NCBI GenBank assembly: GCA_003952965.2
Contig: CM025849.1
Span: 7,227,947 to 7,291,946, forward strand
DNA: 64,000 nucleotides
DNA from: Morella rubra
Taxonomy: Eukaryota; Streptophyta; Magnoliopsida; Fagales; Myricaceae
Direction: 5' to 3'
Of this stretch, positions 48,075 to 59,322 are shown piece after piece. Both the position numbers and the translations under genes were made by a program. The notes beneath the pieces are model-generated. The model did no database searches and was not told where the DNA came from. It was given only the letters and a program-made list of their open reading frames with translations. How positions within the stretch are numbered: position 1 is the stretch's first letter; each line of letters begins with the position of its first letter.

Positions 48075-48770
48075 TAGCACCCAGTACTGAAAGAACGCCT
48101 AAGTTGAGCAAGTGTCCCTACGTTTACGCAATTCTATCCATATTGGGGCAGTGCAATGGTCCGCCAAAGTGCTGAATTTTTTTTTTTTTTGGCTAGAACC
48201 GGCTAAGCGCTAAACCCTTACCCGTATGGAGAACTTATCATTATGTTCAGAAAAAAAGACGAGAGAGAACCATATATTTACGTGACGGTGGAGAGATTTT
48301 TAAACATGTTTTATATTTAATAGTATGGATTTCTATTCTATTATCTGTCTATGAAAAGAACAATGTCAAGTTGAGACCACAAAGATTGAGAAACCAACAC
48401 AGATTGACCACAAGGGTTGAGACGCAACACAACCATCACGCAGTGACGGCTTCTACTAAAGGAGGGACGGACGAAGCTGCGATCCGACTCCCGGTGTAAG
48501 AATTGCTACAACCTTGTACAAACTAAGAAAATGCTAAAGAACCCTTGTCCCACTTCCACGGAGTGATCAAACCCATCAAAAATTTAAATTATCAAAATAG
48601 ATGATAAGATCAATTAGCCTTGGTTTCATTCTTCTTCTTTTTTTTTTTTTCTTTTTAAACTATATATTACATCAATTAACTCCTTACATAATTCAATTAT
48701 GACCTTTTAATTTCTAATAATATTGTATGTTAGTTTAATGCGTGAGGTTTGCTTATAATGCCAACTCTCT
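48075..48770. other. Unit B-specific upstream region of ceQORH copy 2
   Basis: From about 90 bases upstream of the start codon, sequence differs from copy 1 until similarity resumes near 48770. No inverted repeat and no CACGTG are seen here. The two copies therefore have different proximal promoters. Confidence 0.6.
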
Positions 48771-49212
48771 TCTAGTTATAATGTATGATATCCGTATAGG
48801 ACTAGGAAGGCTGATCGACCATATATAATATATATCACATTCCTTGAGTTTGGGTTTCTTATTTCTTGAATCAATTTCTCCTACTCCTAATAACATGATT
48901 TTTTTTTTACCAAGATTTATGATATTTAGAATGGAACAAATTTCTCAAAATGGGATTAATTTGATTTCTTGAAGAGCTTTGAAATAAAAATTATTTACGT
49001 AGAGAAAATTTAAGTTAAGAAAATTAAGAAAATATCATAATATGCCACATACCATATGCGTAAATCAAAGTGCCCTACTTAAGATCCAATTTATCTAATT
49101 ACGCCCTCAATTTACAAAACAAGAAAAAAATCAATCATGGCCTCCTGTTCGATTTGACCGTTTAACGAGACAAAAATTGGACTGAAGTGCCCGGCCTCCA
49201 AGATAAACTTCA

Positions 49213-49643
49213 TGTTGGTGAAAAGTCAAGCTGTGTGGCTGCAAAGCTTCACAAATCAAATTCGGCATGAGATCTTCGCGTTGTTTTTTGCGAATCCATA
49301 CCCAGCAAATGAGGTCAAGATTTGCAGGTGGCAAATCTTGCATCGCAGTGCAGCAACCAACAACTCCATTTAATGGAGTTAGGCGTGCAGCTCATTTACT
49401 GCAGCAGCTCAACCAAAAACCGTTCGAACTTCTCTTCTTCCTTTATAACTTGTAACGTGAATGGGAGAAGAATGTGAGCAAAGTGGAAGGAGAAATACGA
49501 AGTGCAGTGAGTGAAGCTGTGAGAGTTGAGAGTTGTATATTTGGTTTGTTGAAATCAAAGTTCTCTCTGTGGACGTAGGCATATTGCCGAACCACGTTAA
49601 ATATTGGCCTCCGTGTGTTTGTGTTTTTCGTTTGTGCTCAACA
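49213..49643 (+). repeat. Ty1/copia 5' LTR
   Basis: Starts tgttggtgaaaag and ends gtgctcaaca (TG...CA), immediately before a methionine-tRNA primer-binding site. About 431 bp. No second LTR copy is found in the window, so the length rests on end motifs alone. Confidence 0.75.
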
Positions 49644-49645
49644 AG

Positions 49646-49659
49646 TGGTATCAGAGTCC
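49646..49659 (+). other. Copia primer-binding site (initiator Met tRNA)
   Basis: tggtatcagagtcc closely matches the TGGTATCAGAGC site complementary to the 3' end of initiator tRNA-Met that primes most plant copia elements. It lies two bases after the LTR end. Confidence 0.9.
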
Positions 49660-50314
49660 AGCATGTGGCAAAAGTTTCGTTTTGGTATTCGGTCGAGACT
49701 AGATCTGTGTCCAAATAAGATTTTGGAGCTAACTGAGAATTTCTCGCGATGAGACGAGCACAAAGGTACAAACTAGGGGTCAAACGGACATCGCACGCGC
49801 CAACACGCGCCCCTAGAAGTTTCTGCGCGTGTGCCCACTCTCCCCACTCACCTCCACGCGCTGCCAGCCGCCGGAAGGACACTACACGCGCTGTCACGCG
49901 CTCAGAAGAAGAGCGCCACTCGCCTTCATGCGCGACACGCACTCCCACTCGCCCGGTGGATCGTTCGGTCCGAGTTTTGACCGAGTCGTCGAGTCAACTC
50001 GAAGAGTTGGACCGTGTTACCAGAGTCAGACCGAGTCACTGAGTCGACTCACCCGAGTTAACGGTAACCGTTAACGTCGGTAGCATCTCTGGCGAATATT
50101 CCGTTAAGTTGGACAGAATATTCCGTTTCTGGAACAAATATTCTAAATTCGAATTTTGTGCATTTTGGGCTCATTTTTTGTCCTTTTTGGGCCGGACCGA
50201 ACTTGTTCCTATCTATTTCGACCGTTTTGGACGCAACGGTGGACTCCGTTTTATAAGATTCTACTCCAAACGTAGAGCAACAAGCCATTTGAGCTAGTGT
50301 TAAAGGCGGAATCT

Positions 50315-51123
50315 ATGGAGGATTCAACTTCTGGTACAATGATTAAGCTTACGGTGACTAACTACACACTCTGGAGACCCGGATGGAAGATCTTCTAAAT
50401 TGCAAGGATCTGTTTGATCCAATAGAAGAGAAAGGAGTAAAAGCAGCCGTGATGCCGGAAAAGGATTGGAAAAAATCGAATAAGAAAATTATTGGTCAGA
50501 TCAGACAATGGATCGACCATAGTGTATTTCATCATGTTGCACAGGAGACAGACACCTACACTCTATGGCAAAAGCTGGAGAACATGTATCAGGCCAAGAC
50601 CGCTCGAAATAAGGCTCTCTTAATGAGACGCCTTGTGAATTTAAAGTTGAAGAGTTGTACCTCTGTTGCTGAACACACCAGTGAGTTTCAGAACCTGGTG
50701 AACCAACTTTCAACCGTGGCGTTGACTCTTGGTGATGAAGAACAAGCTCTCCTACTTCTCAGTTCGCTACCAGACAGTTGGGAGACGTTGGTGGTCTTCC
50801 TCAGCAATTCGGCTCCAGACGACAAACTTACTATGGTGACGGTGAAGGATACCTTGTTTAATGAGGAAGCCAGGATAAAAGAGGCTGGTATTGACCAGTC
50901 ACATGCCTTCGTAACCGAAGGAAGGCACCAACGAAATGGTAGAAGGAGAAGTAGAGGCAGGAGCAGAGGCAGATCCCAAAATCCCGGCGGTTACCACCAA
51001 AAGGGCAAGATAAATGTTTCCACTGTGGCATCGAAGGCCATTTTAAGAAGAACTGCCGGAAGTTACAATGGGAGCAAGGTCAATCCAGCAACCAGCCAAA
51101 GAAGGCCGATGGTGAAGCATTAG
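50315..51123 (+). pseudogene. Copia gag with CCHC zinc knuckle (frameshifted)
   Basis: The likely original start is ATG at 50315 (MEDSTSGTMIKLTVTNYTLW), the usual copia gag opening. A one-base change near 50380 moves to the frame starting at 50383, which carries the gag core (IGQIRQWIDHSVFHHVAQET, LWQKLENMYQAKTARNK, LLLLSSLPDSWETLV) and an Arg-rich stretch at about 50940-50985. The nucleic-acid-binding zinc knuckle C-X2-C-X4-H-X4-C lies at 51015-51056 in another frame, so a second frameshift occurs near 51000. The product would be the capsid/nucleocapsid protein. Confidence 0.85.
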
Positions 51124-51188
51124 TCACCATTCCAGGAGATTGTGCATTACTCTCCACCGGTGAAGAAGAATGTCTCAATGTTGCAAGT

Positions 51189-51850
51189 TAGGATGTAGAA
51201 TGGGTGGTAGACACAGCAACTTCCTACCACACCACTCATCGCAGTGATTTCTTCACCACATATAAAGCCGGAGATTATGGTACAGTAAGGATGGGTAACA
51301 CTAGTTCCTCAAAGATCGCGGGTATCGGTGATGTTCGTATAAATACAAATATTGGCTATACCATGGTGTTGAAAGACGTTCAATACGTGCCCGACCTTCG
51401 GTTAAATTTAATATCCGGGACAGCTCTTGATCGACTGGGCTACGACAACCACTTCGGCAACGGTGCTTGGAAGCTGACGAAAGGCACCACGATTGTCGCC
51501 CGTGGACATATCTGCGGCACGTTATATAAGACCCATGTGAATATATGCATCGATAGCCTCAATGCAGTTCAAGATGGGGCATCTCCAAATCTGTGGCAAG
51601 ATAGACTCGGTCACATGGATGAAAAATGGTTGTTTACACTGGCAAAGAAGACGTTTATTACAGTCAACAAAGGTACAACGCTAAACCCTTGTAAGCATTG
51701 CTTGTTCAATAAGAAACATCAAGTCTCGTTTAGTACATCTGCCAGTAAAAAATCAGAGTTATTAAGCCTGATACACTCTGTCTACTGCTTGAGCATTATT
51801 ATGATTCGGAACTGTTTACAATTCACTTGGAAGACAACAATAAATTAGCC
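51189..51850 (+). pseudogene. Copia protease and pre-integrase region
   Basis: A TAG at 51189-51191 separates this stretch from the zinc-knuckle frame. It opens with VEWVVDTATSYHTTHRSDFF, the copia protease active-site block, where D-T-A replaces the usual D-S-G. It continues through LKDVQYVPDLRLNLISGTAL and a pre-integrase H/C zinc-binding block (LGHMDEKWLFTLAKK, then CKHCLFNKKHQVSF). After about 51770 the sequence no longer resembles integrase. Confidence 0.8.
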
Positions 51851-52572
51851 CTAAAAGATTGGAACGGGGGATCTCTTTTTCTGGTCCTCAACTTGGTGGA
51901 TATAGATAATATTCCGAAAAGAAAACCTAGTTCATGATACGTGTGTTACTGTTTGTGACTTTTTATTTATAGGGACATGATTTCCCTTTTAGGAAGGGCT
52001 CTTTTTGAAAGTAGACTCCAAAAGGTTATTCATCTAAATTTTTTAATCCCTATATCACATTATATACTGTTATGAAATAGCTTCGTTTTTTTTTTTTCTA
52101 GGCATGAAATAGTTTCGTTACACTTGATTTTTAAGCACTAAGTTCGGACGACGTAATTTAGACTTGACTTTTATGCACTAAGTACGGACAAACATAATTT
52201 AGTAAAAAGATGTATTAATATTCATGTCTACTCACTTGATATACAGTTCGTTCATGAAAGTCCTTCTTTTCAACATTAAACTATAGTCTTTCAACTGCGT
52301 GCATAGCGGCATGAGTTTCACAAAGATGATTTGTTATAAGGTGGTGGACTTATTCAAAAAATAAATATATAAATAGAATAGATATACACTTGATGATTTC
52401 CATGCAAACTCACATTATACGTTTGCTGGAAAAGGAAAGTAAACAACATAATTTTCATATGCTTTTATTCGTAAATTGTTTTATTTATATAAATACTGAA
52501 CACCATATAATATGATTACGTTGCTGCGGCTTCGAGTGGCTGATCGGCACATAAAAAAACTGAACGATTGGG
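51851..52572. other. Intergenic, AT-rich
   Basis: No gene or element is recognised between the truncated copia element and the small peptide gene. Confidence 0.5.
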
Positions 52573-52782
52573 TCAATGGCCCGTGCCTGGAGGACGAGGA
52601 GGGTCATAGGCGACGCCTGGAGGGTCGGGTGTGGTGGGAGGAAATTCCTCTTGAGGAGGCCAGTACGTGTTTGGAGGTATATCCTTTTCCATGACCCCGG
52701 GGCTGATATATTTAGTCGCGACGCTACCCTTCGGCATGACCACCATGCTTATAAGAACTAAGCACAAGAGCCATGATTTCAT
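52573..52782 (-). CDS. Small secreted proline-rich peptide precursor (putative)
   Basis: A 69-residue frame from ATG at 52782 to TGA at 52573-52575. It starts MKSWLLCLVLISMVVMPKGS, a good signal peptide with probable cleavage after SVA, followed by about 47 mature residues rich in Pro and acidic residues, without cysteine, ending PPRPPGTGH at the very C terminus. A C-terminal G-x-G-H end is typical of plant signalling peptides of the PIP and CEP families (family knowledge), but the rest of those motifs is not clearly present, so assignment is open. An in-frame ATG 14 codons upstream (52824) is less likely because it would bury the signal peptide. A TATA-like box at 52908-52914 and a CT-rich leader fit a promoter about 100 bases upstream. 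I do not recognise the family with certainty. Confidence 0.55.
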   Translation of the reverse strand: MKSWLLCLVLISMVVMPKGSVATKYISPGVMEKDIPPNTYWPPQEEFPPTTPDPPGVAYDPPRPPGTGH

Positions 52783-52907
52783 GTTGAGATTACTACCGCA
52801 AAAGCCTGCAGGCTGCATCTTCATTTGCTCTCTTTTCTCTGAGACCTCTTTCTGCGTTAGCGAATAGACCCAAATTGTACGTACAAATTAAAGAGAGAGG
52901 CAGGTTA

Positions 52908-52914
52908 ATTTATA
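52908..52914 (-). promoter_or_regulatory. TATA box of the small peptide gene
   Basis: On the minus strand the sequence reads catataaatt, a good plant TATA element, about 126 bases upstream of the chosen ATG and followed by a pyrimidine-rich cctctctctttaa leader. Confidence 0.45.
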
Positions 52915-52919
52915 TGATA

Positions 52920-54034
52920 TCTGGGCTCGTTTTTCACCGCAAGGCACGTTCGGTTTATAAGAATCGTTGGCAAAGGCAGAATATGTTTTGACTGTTTCAG
53001 AACCTCATTTACGGATTTGACGAGAGGTGGTCGATTCAGTGGAGGGGATTCTTCATCTTCAGATGAGAAAAAGGAGGCCGCAAAAAAACCAACAATTTGT
53101 GCGTTCGACAAATTGGTTCATTTGTGTGACCTTTAATTTGTGCTTGGCTTTGATGGAGGCCGGCAGCTTAAAATAGTAATATAACTACGCTATTTGTGCA
53201 GTGTAATGCATTTTTTTCGGAGAGAAACTGTTATGCATTAATGGCTGATCTCACTTTGCTGAGCTAATTAATACCTAGAGTTGTCGCATAGCTTTAATTA
53301 GAAGTCGACAAGAATCATGGGATTGTGTTCTTTCTTTCTCGTACAAGTATGGATTCCTCAACATTATTGTGCAATTTTATCCAACTCATATTACATGGCA
53401 TAAACATGTAGATTGTAGGGGCCGGGCTATGAAAGGAAAAAAAAAACGAACAGGGATAAGTCTGCTAATTAAGAATAAAGAGACCATTAGTTTTACAATT
53501 CCAACAAAAAATTATTAGCATTCAAACAATAATGATTAATCATACTTAAGTGAAGTAGAAAGTGGCTTTGATTAGGATAGTTGAAAAGTCAAAGGAAAAT
53601 TTAACCTCCCAAAATTTATTTTTTTTATTTTTTTCTCTATTTACTTTTTCACCGATTATGTACTTTAAAATTTTAACATAGTTACTAAACATTTAAGAAA
53701 ATCAAAAGATAAAAAGTAATATATAGAAAAATTTAAAACATTAAAGACTATTTCTATTTATTTTTTTGTTTTTTTAGATGGACATTTGGGTCAATCCACG
53801 TAACTTTTTATTTGGTTTAACAATCCAATCAAATGGCTAACCACAATTGATTTTTATTCCAACTTCAGAAAAATTGAAATTTGAGGGAACACTAGCATAA
53901 ACATGGGGTGCTGTTTTCCCTTTATTTATTTTGTACAGGGAGAAAAACCCTCTTTTAGGAAAAAAAAAAAGAAAAAAAAAGCACTCAACAACCTCAAAGT
54001 TTCAAGTAGTAGTACGCGAGCGTCCCACTGCATG
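52920..54034. other. Intergenic between peptide gene and ceQORH copy 3
   Basis: AT-rich, with homopolymer A and T tracts. Short frames here (52905-53111 minus, 53903-54121 plus) show no motif. Nothing else is recognised. Confidence 0.5.
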
Positions 54035-56648
54035 CTAACGATTATTCCAGGGCTCAACAATGATCTTCCCTGTTGCATGCCCATCAATACTCTTAGCCCA
54101 AGCATCTCTGGCCTTGGCTAGGGGATATTTCGAGTCAATCGCTGTAAGCTTCCCTTCCTTGACCAAGTTCACATGATACTAGAGGTTCTCTTCCTTGGGA
54201 TTTAAGGTCAGTGGCAGCACTTGGTTCGTAGAGAACGTAAGTTTCTTCAGTGCAGAACTGACAAGGTCAATAAGACCAGGAGTGAGATAAATTACCTCCC
54301 CGCTGGGGCTCAGATTAGGCTCAAAAGTAGACCACGGAATGCCCGTTGCACAGTGAATAACTACATCATATTTGCGACCCGAAGGGCTCCTAAGAGCTGC
54401 CCCGTCCGGGTTTTTGTAGTCAAGAACCTCATCAGCTCCTAAGCTATTCACGAGTTAATGTTTGGCGCACCACAAGTGACCGTAACGTGTGCATTTCCTA
54501 GCTTGGCCAGTTGAACAGCATAGTGACCCACACCACCTGAAGCAGCAGTTATCAGAACGTTTGCGGCCTTCTCCCCTGTACAGCTTCCTTCAAGCTTGAT
54601 GCCGGCACCTTCAGTGAGAGCTTGGTGAGCCGTCAAACCTGCAACGGGAAGGCCAACGACTTCGGCTGCTGAAACTTGAGGAGGTCTTGCAACTGTCAAG
54701 CCTTCCTTGGTCACAGCAAACTCTGCTAGTCCACCGCCACCTCTACTCTGTCATTTGAATTCGAACTCACAGGGAATGACTTGCAATATCTATATGTTAT
54801 ATAGCCCCCCAAAACACGTGATTTTAAATTATGCACCATATAATTGGATGAGGCCAGCCATGTGTCTAACTCCCACCGTAAACATCCCGATATCAGAAAC
54901 TAAAAGGTTAGCTAGAAAGATTGCTGCGGTATTTTTTGTATTACTTAGAATTTTCTACTCACAATCATATATGGTAATTCAGACACAATATGTAGGGAAT
55001 ACCGTATTTAATATATATTGTCTGTTATTCAAAAAGAGATATAAACAATATGTAAGACATACTATATTTAATATTGTTTATATGAAGATTCATACAATGT
55101 AGACCATACAATATTGAATATTTATAGTATTCATCTCTGTCCGAAGTGTACGAATTGCAGGAACGTTAACTTTTAATGAGAGCATCATGATCATTCTCAA
55201 GATATTTCCGCATGGTGTGCATTAAGATACAACAAAGTTAATCATTGTTTATTTGTAGTCTCACTTTCAGTGTTACCAATGAGTCACGACTTCCGCTCCT
55301 TAGTAGTACTGCTAACTCAAGCAAGTTTGCATTTAAGAATTTTTAAAAAATTTTGGTGATGCTGTGAAAATTGAGGTATATTATTAGAATTTTATTGAGT
55401 TTGTGAAATAATAGTGAAACTTTTGAACTATGTTTGAGAAATGTTGAAAATTTTGAGAATTTTATTGAAATCGGTGAGAAAGCGAAGAGTGTAATAATTG
55501 AGTAAATTTTTTTTTTTTTGTATATTATGATAGAAAGAGAAAGATGATTTTTGAAATTTTTTATTATTAATTTTTAAAATTTCGAAATTAAAATAAATAG
55601 AGAAACAAAAATGATTGTGGGTACTTATTTGGTAACTGAAAATTTTTAAAAAAATTTGGGACAAAAATTCATTTTTACATCTAAAAATTCTACAAAATCT
55701 AGCTTTTCGAACGTACCCACCCAACTTTCTAACCATGCAAATGGGAAATGCGTACAATTTGCATTCCACATGAAGTACTTCAATGTCAAGTCATCAACTG
55801 GAATGGTTAATTGACCCTCTCATCTATAATTTCTATTGTCTTTTAGACTTGCAGTACACAATCATTTATTTTTCTGGCAATTTCAAATAACTTCTATATG
55901 GTGGGGAAAAAAAAAAAAAAAGATGGTTCTGGGACCCACCACCCTTTCTTTTTTTTTTAATACCCTTCTCGGTATGATATGATATTATTCCAGTGCATGT
56001 TTTCTTAAAAAGAAAAAAAGAAGCAGGAAACCCGAAGAACCTTACCAATGGCCTAATCTTGGCCACAACTCTATCGCCGACTTTGAATTTTTGGACTCCA
56101 GATCCAACCTCTTTAACGTCTCCTGCTACATCAAGAGCTGTTGATTCAACAAGGAAACGATTCAGCTCTACAAATCAAAGCAAGTACGTGGCCGGGAGTA
56201 GGGTTGTTGGAAGCACGCAAAAGCTAGCGAAACTGATCTACCTGGTATGTGAGGGAACTTGCGGGGAAGAAAAGGCCGCAGCATGCCTGCCTGAAGTCTC
56301 CAATTCAGTGGATTTAAGCTAGCAGCTTCTACTTTCAGTAAAACCTCGTCTTTCTTCGGAGTGGGAACTGGAACTCGATCAACATGCTGCAAACAAACAC
56401 AGAAAGAAAAAGACGAGTCGCCAATGACTCGCAGTTTGTAAAAAGCTGTGAAAGGCTCTTCTTAAGGACATCATGGTAGCAGAGCTGGAAGAAAAAGAAC
56501 TCTGAACGATAAGAAAGTGATGGAAAGCAGTACTGCAGTGTAGAAGAAGAAACTGAGGAAGAAGTAATACTATTAGAAGAACCTGTAAGCCATCCCGTCC
56601 TCCGCCATAGGCATTATACTGAACTGCCTTCATGAGTTTCCCTGGCAT
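54035..56648 (-). pseudogene. ceQORH-like oxidoreductase, copy 3 (pseudogene)
   Basis: Exons 56648-56583, 56386-56242, 56137-56046 and 54747-54035 keep the family structure and GT-AG borders. The start MPGKLMKAVQYNAYGGGRDG and exon 2 (RPFLPRKFPHIP) are closer to the family consensus than copies 1 and 2. Exon 4 opens SRGGGLAEFAVTKEGLTVAR and keeps AASGGVGHYAVQLAKLG. Two lesions follow: a one-base loss near 54455, after CGAPNI, and an in-frame TAG at 54179-54181 where copy 1 has CGG. Beyond these the frame still reads to GHATGKIIVEPWNNR and a stop at 54035-54037. Intron 3 lacks the LINE found in copies 1 and 2, so this copy separated earlier. Two independent lesions make a true pseudogene likely. 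Confidence 0.85.
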
Positions 56649-57197
56649 GTTCAGTCTTCAGTGATCAAAGGCGCGATCAATGTGCCCAAAAAAGTGCAGG
56701 TGGGAGTGTCAGGGAGGTATGGCTTTAATGGCAGCCTGTGGGTCGTCAAAGGGCTGCGTGTCCTTGAATTAAAAAATGGATTTGTCCGACCCGTATCAGC
56801 CCATTTTCTGTTCAGTGGACCGTGTTTGTGTGTTTGGTTGTAGGTTCATGTTCTAGTTGCGAGGTTCAAACCATGTTTTGAACCCAATTTTTTAAACGAG
56901 TATTTGTCTTGGTTAAAGGCTACTGCGATAGACGCACGTGTCACGTAGGCAGGCACAAAAGTTACTTTAACGCACACCAAAAAGCAGTCATCGAAATCTG
57001 CTCTCTGACGTAATACAAATTCTGAAAAGCATTTTCTATTATAATCATTGTTTAACGAAAGTGTAGGTGTAATTACTCGATTTTGTTGAAAAACAAAATC
57101 AAACAAGTGAACACAATGGAACGAAATTTTTTTTTTTTTCATTTTCTTTCAATTTTTCTCCTTTATTGCCAATCAAGTATTGTCCTAAAAGTACAAC
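56649..57197. other. Upstream region of ceQORH copy 3
   Basis: No further gene is seen. The first 70 bases (to about 56725) resemble the proximal upstream parts of copies 1 and 2 (gtatggctttaatg); beyond that the sequence is unique. Confidence 0.5.
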
Positions 57198-59317
57198 TGT
57201 AACGCCCCGACTTTCTAAATATTCTTAATAATTTTGATTAGTAATTTTTGTTTTGTTAAATTTAGATTTAATTATTTTATTATTAGTAAATATTATAAAA
57301 TACCTAGAAATAATTTTATATATCTAAAAATTATAATAAAAATATCCTCATTCTTGTCGTTTCAAGCTCTTTCATGTAATTACCTATTTTTAATCATGTC
57401 AATGCCCTAATAATTTTCATAAAATATTTTTACAAGTTAGAAAAGACAACTTTGCCCTTAAAGCTTGTTTTTAGCCTATTTTCTTCTAAGAAAACCCTAT
57501 TTTCATCCAATCTTTTTGCTTGACATGTTTTATTTCATTATTTTCTTGATCAATAGGATCTAATTGAGTGATGCCGTGCCTTGTTTGAATTTTTTCTTAG
57601 AAATTTATTTTTTAATTAGGGTATTAGGGCTTGGATTACATTGTTTTATGCAATTGGGCTTAAAAACCATAACTTTTTGGGCCCAGCTCAAGCCCATTCG
57701 ACTTGCCTTGGCCCAGTAGTGATCCAGCACCTCCTTTGACCAAGAGAAACCAGTAAAACACATGGTTTTATTTTGTAATCATTAGATATCATTAATTGTC
57801 CAAAAATCACTATCCACATGTTTCATTCTAGGGAGTTGCCGCCCAAGCCAACCATTGCTGAGCTTATGCTTGCATAGATTCCCTAGGCTAGTGTTAGACA
57901 AGATGATTGTGTCCCTATTAACCCAAGACATCTTAGACCTTAACCCTAGATAAACCCTAGTGAACAAAGATAATTTCATATTCATATACTTGGTATTTAT
58001 TCAAGAAATAAATACATATTTATAGAGTATTTTGTAAAGAGGACATGGAAAAAGGGAAAGATATATTCTTGGAGAATATATCGAGTTATAGAGTTTTGGA
58101 TGACTGGATGTCATATTGCATTTGCATCAAAAATATTAATTGAATGGCCTCCTTTTATTGTAATGTTTATATGGGGTGACAGTACTGATCATAGGGAGTG
58201 CAACCATCTCTACAAGGTAGGATGACCCTTGAGTAGAAGGCAGTTGGGCCTTTACTCGTGTCCTAGGACAGCGAAATGTCTAGGACTGTCCTAAAGTGCA
58301 GGGAGATTGACGCACAACCCTGGCCACTGGGGGTGATACAGATGGATTTGTAAGGAAAGGTTGCATTAAAGGGGAAGAAAAGATAAGTGCATTGCATACT
58401 GTGTGTTGCATCATTGCCTGTATATATAGTAACTATATACTGCATGACTGCGTGCTGCATCCTGCATCTGCTTACAGTTGGCTTAATGCATGTTATCTCT
58501 GGTATGTTTGACTGCTTAAGAACTGATTATTGAACATGTACTGTTATTGTCACATGCCCCCATTCCCCCTTACTGAGTCCTTAAGACTCACCCTTATTTT
58601 TTATTTATTTTTTATAAGCAGATGCCTATCTTCGATTCCTTTGTAACCCATGATATGATCACCCACACCCTCGTCATCCATATTCGAGCCCTGGTGACCG
58701 ACCTGGAAGTGATTGTGGACTGTCAGCCCTATGTCATCCTGAAGGATCTACCGCCGGACTTTTCCCCGGGAGAATCGGTCCTGTAGGAGAGTACCACAGC
58801 CAATAGACTGGGTTGACCTCACCGGCTCCTTTGACGATGAAGGCGAAGACTCCTCCTAGATGTTGTGTTTCCTTTATGTTTCTTTTATTTATTGCATGTG
58901 TGTTTGTAAATAATTTGAACAATAGGGTTAGAGATATATCCATTTGTAGGCTTAACCATGTTAGCCTAGTGAATCTGAATCCCTATCCCCAGCTGCTTGG
59001 CGTGTTTTTCTTTTGTTTGTTTTCTTTCTTTTTAAATGTTATTCCTAAGTATGGGTTGTGTCATATATAGTAATGACTCGTTTGCGTGATAATTTTTCTT
59101 CTAATTAATTTCCATTTTCTCCTGCTTAAATTATGTATATAAATTATTAAGTCTTCAACTTATTTGCCCTATAGTTTATAGTTGTCTATAAACATCCCAA
59201 GCACTTAACCTCAGTCTTGAGACCCATAGGATAATTATCGTGTCGTAACCTCGACATATATGTACCTCTGTTATTACAAAGGGAGCTTAGAGGCCAATAC
59301 GCATACGGGACGTGACA
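57198..59317 (+). mobile_element. Tekay/Del-like solo LTR (~2.1 kb)
   Basis: Begins tgtaacgccccgactttc and ends gggacgtgaca (TG...CA). It is flanked by acaac (57193-57197) and acacc (59318-59322), a 5-bp duplication with one difference; a shifted acaac also exists at 59315-59319. The cttactgagtccttaagact stretch near 58570 is shared with the minus-oriented LTR at 19498-24909. No internal domain or second LTR is present, so it probably arose by LTR-LTR recombination. It contains a short open frame at 58622-58786. Confidence 0.75.
58622..58786 (+). other. Short frame inside the solo LTR, possibly a degraded exon
   Basis: ATG at 58622 follows a T-rich tract and tataagcag, which looks like a splice acceptor. 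It opens a 54-codon frame (MPIFDSFVTHDMITHTLVIH ... DLPPDFSPGESVL). Shifting by one base, an acidic tail WVDLTGSFDDEGEDSS ends in TAG at 58859. Codon-like content inside a non-coding LTR is unusual. I do not recognise a domain and it may be chance. Confidence 0.3.
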
Positions 59318-59322
59318 ACACC

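Larger units (their letters stand above)
42640..49212. repeat. Segmental tandem duplication, unit B (with ceQORH copy 2)
   Basis: This is the partner of unit A (block pairs given there). Its upstream similarity ends at gataaacttca (49212), where a copia LTR begins, whereas unit A continues with different sequence after the same gataaacttca. The duplication boundary on this side is therefore hidden by, or coincides with, the copia insertion. Confidence 0.85.
49213..51850 (+). mobile_element. Ty1/copia element, 5' half
   Basis: Contains the 5' LTR, primer-binding site, a leader of about 650 bases (49660-50314), gag, zinc knuckle, protease and the pre-integrase region. Similarity to copia pol fades near 51770. 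Reverse transcriptase, RNase H and 3' LTR are absent, so a deletion or rearrangement removed the 3' half. It inserted at the upstream edge of duplication unit B. Confidence 0.85.

Noticed and set aside
49409-50074. Overlapping frames in the copia LTR and leader (49409-49948 minus, 49749-50042 plus)
   Set aside because: They lie between the LTR and gag in a GC-rich leader and have no recognisable domain.
57935-57965. Interstitial telomere repeat (aaaccctag)
   Set aside because: Only two imperfect units inside the solo LTR; far too short to be meaningful.
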